5,268 nt of DNA, from contig JANXQR010000441.1 of NCBI GenBank assembly GCA_025353435.1, positions 1 to 5,268 on the forward strand, in the 5' to 3' direction. Shown here piece after piece: positions 4,960-5,268 of the stretch. This stretch comes from Acidobacteriota bacterium (GTDB taxonomy: Bacteria > Acidobacteriota > Terriglobia > Terriglobales > Acidobacteriaceae). Within the stretch, counting starts at the first letter, position 1; every line of letters starts with the position of its first letter. Made by a program: the position numbers and the translations under genes. The notes beneath the pieces are model-generated. The model saw nothing but the letters and a program-made list of their open reading frames with translations, was not told the origin of the DNA and did no database searches.

Positions 4960-5268
4960 CTACAGCGCGGCCATGGCCGCTTCCTGCGTGGGGAAGAGGC
5001 CGGCGTACTTGGTAATGCCCACCATGGTGAAAACTTTGGTGAAGTGGGCCGAGAGGCCGTAAGCGTAGACCTTCTGGCCGGAGTTGGACGCCTCAATCAG
5101 CATCTGGATCACCAGCGCGATGCCGCTCGAATTGATGTAGTCCACCTTCGAAAAGTCCAGCAGGATGATCCTTGTCGTAGTCTTGGGCTGCGCCTGATAA
5201 GTGCCGAGCACCGCCTCTTTCGAAGAACTGGCGATGTCGCCCTCAAAGCGCAGGACAGTGACCGGGTG
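4960..5268 (-). CDS. STAS-domain protein (anti-sigma factor antagonist-like), 5' end cut by the window edge
   Basis: The open frame enters from the right edge and ends at TAG (4962-4960), giving 102 visible residues. Reading through the edge adds 19 residues (starting HPVTVLRFEGDI) to an internal GTG at 5211; these supply the first beta strand of a STAS fold, so 5211 is not the real start. The core strand RIILLDFSKVDYINSSGIAL (33-52) is the STAS signature. S47 stands where SpoIIAA-type antagonists are phosphorylated by their partner anti-sigma kinase. The residue before it is N46, where SpoIIAA has Asp. The protein is essentially one STAS domain, as in SpoIIAA/RsbV-like switches that bind an anti-sigma factor, although other STAS roles cannot be excluded. 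No partner kinase or sigma factor is in the window. The M24 peptidase follows on the same strand. Confidence 0.88.
   Translation of the reverse strand, partial: HPVTVLRFEGDIASSSKEAVLGTYQAQPKTTTRIILLDFSKVDYINSSGIALVIQMLIEASNSGQKVYAYGLSAHFTKVFTMVGITKYAGLFPTQEAAMAAL

Overview
This is a moderately GC-rich bacterial chromosomal segment (roughly 60% G+C by eye) with tightly packed genes on both strands. The gene content and the style of several proteins (a PanB, a short membrane-anchored NodB-type deacetylase, a ComF followed by a small HNH protein, an M24 peptidase and a single-domain STAS protein) would fit an Acidobacteriota (Terriglobia-like) genome. That placement is an inference from general resemblance, not from a marker gene. 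No mobile element, CRISPR array, tRNA, rRNA or phage gene is visible.

Layout. (1) 1-875, minus strand: panB, ketopantoate hydroxymethyltransferase of pantothenate/CoA synthesis, which runs off the left edge just before its stop codon. (2) 876-1086: a 211-bp divergent spacer holding a GTGTACAC palindrome next to a CCTGC/GCAGG inverted repeat, and a four-run G-quadruplex-type motif. (3) 1087-1824, plus strand: a membrane-anchored polysaccharide deacetylase with all five NodB motifs. (4) 1825-2001: a spacer with a good sigma70-like promoter (TTGCCA-17-TATAGA) whose -35 lies in an inverted repeat. (5) 2002-3661, plus strand: comF-like phosphoribosyltransferase and, 13 bp later, an HNH endonuclease-family gene. 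The two form a probable two-gene operon that ends in a clear Rho-independent terminator at 3691-3724. (6) 3742-5268, minus strand: a STAS-domain protein (cut by the right edge) followed by an M24 aminopeptidase/dipeptidase, 33 bp apart and probably co-transcribed.

Functionally the window is mostly housekeeping: cofactor biosynthesis, cell-envelope polysaccharide modification, peptide turnover, and a STAS signalling component. The most suggestive unit is comF plus HNH, where a gene family tied to DNA uptake sits directly upstream of a predicted DNA nuclease. I found no convincing evidence of a new multi-gene system. The items most worth checking are the comF 5' end (promoter, out-of-frame ATG and missing in-frame ribosome site), the comF-HNH pairing, and the structured DNA in the panB/deacetylase spacer.
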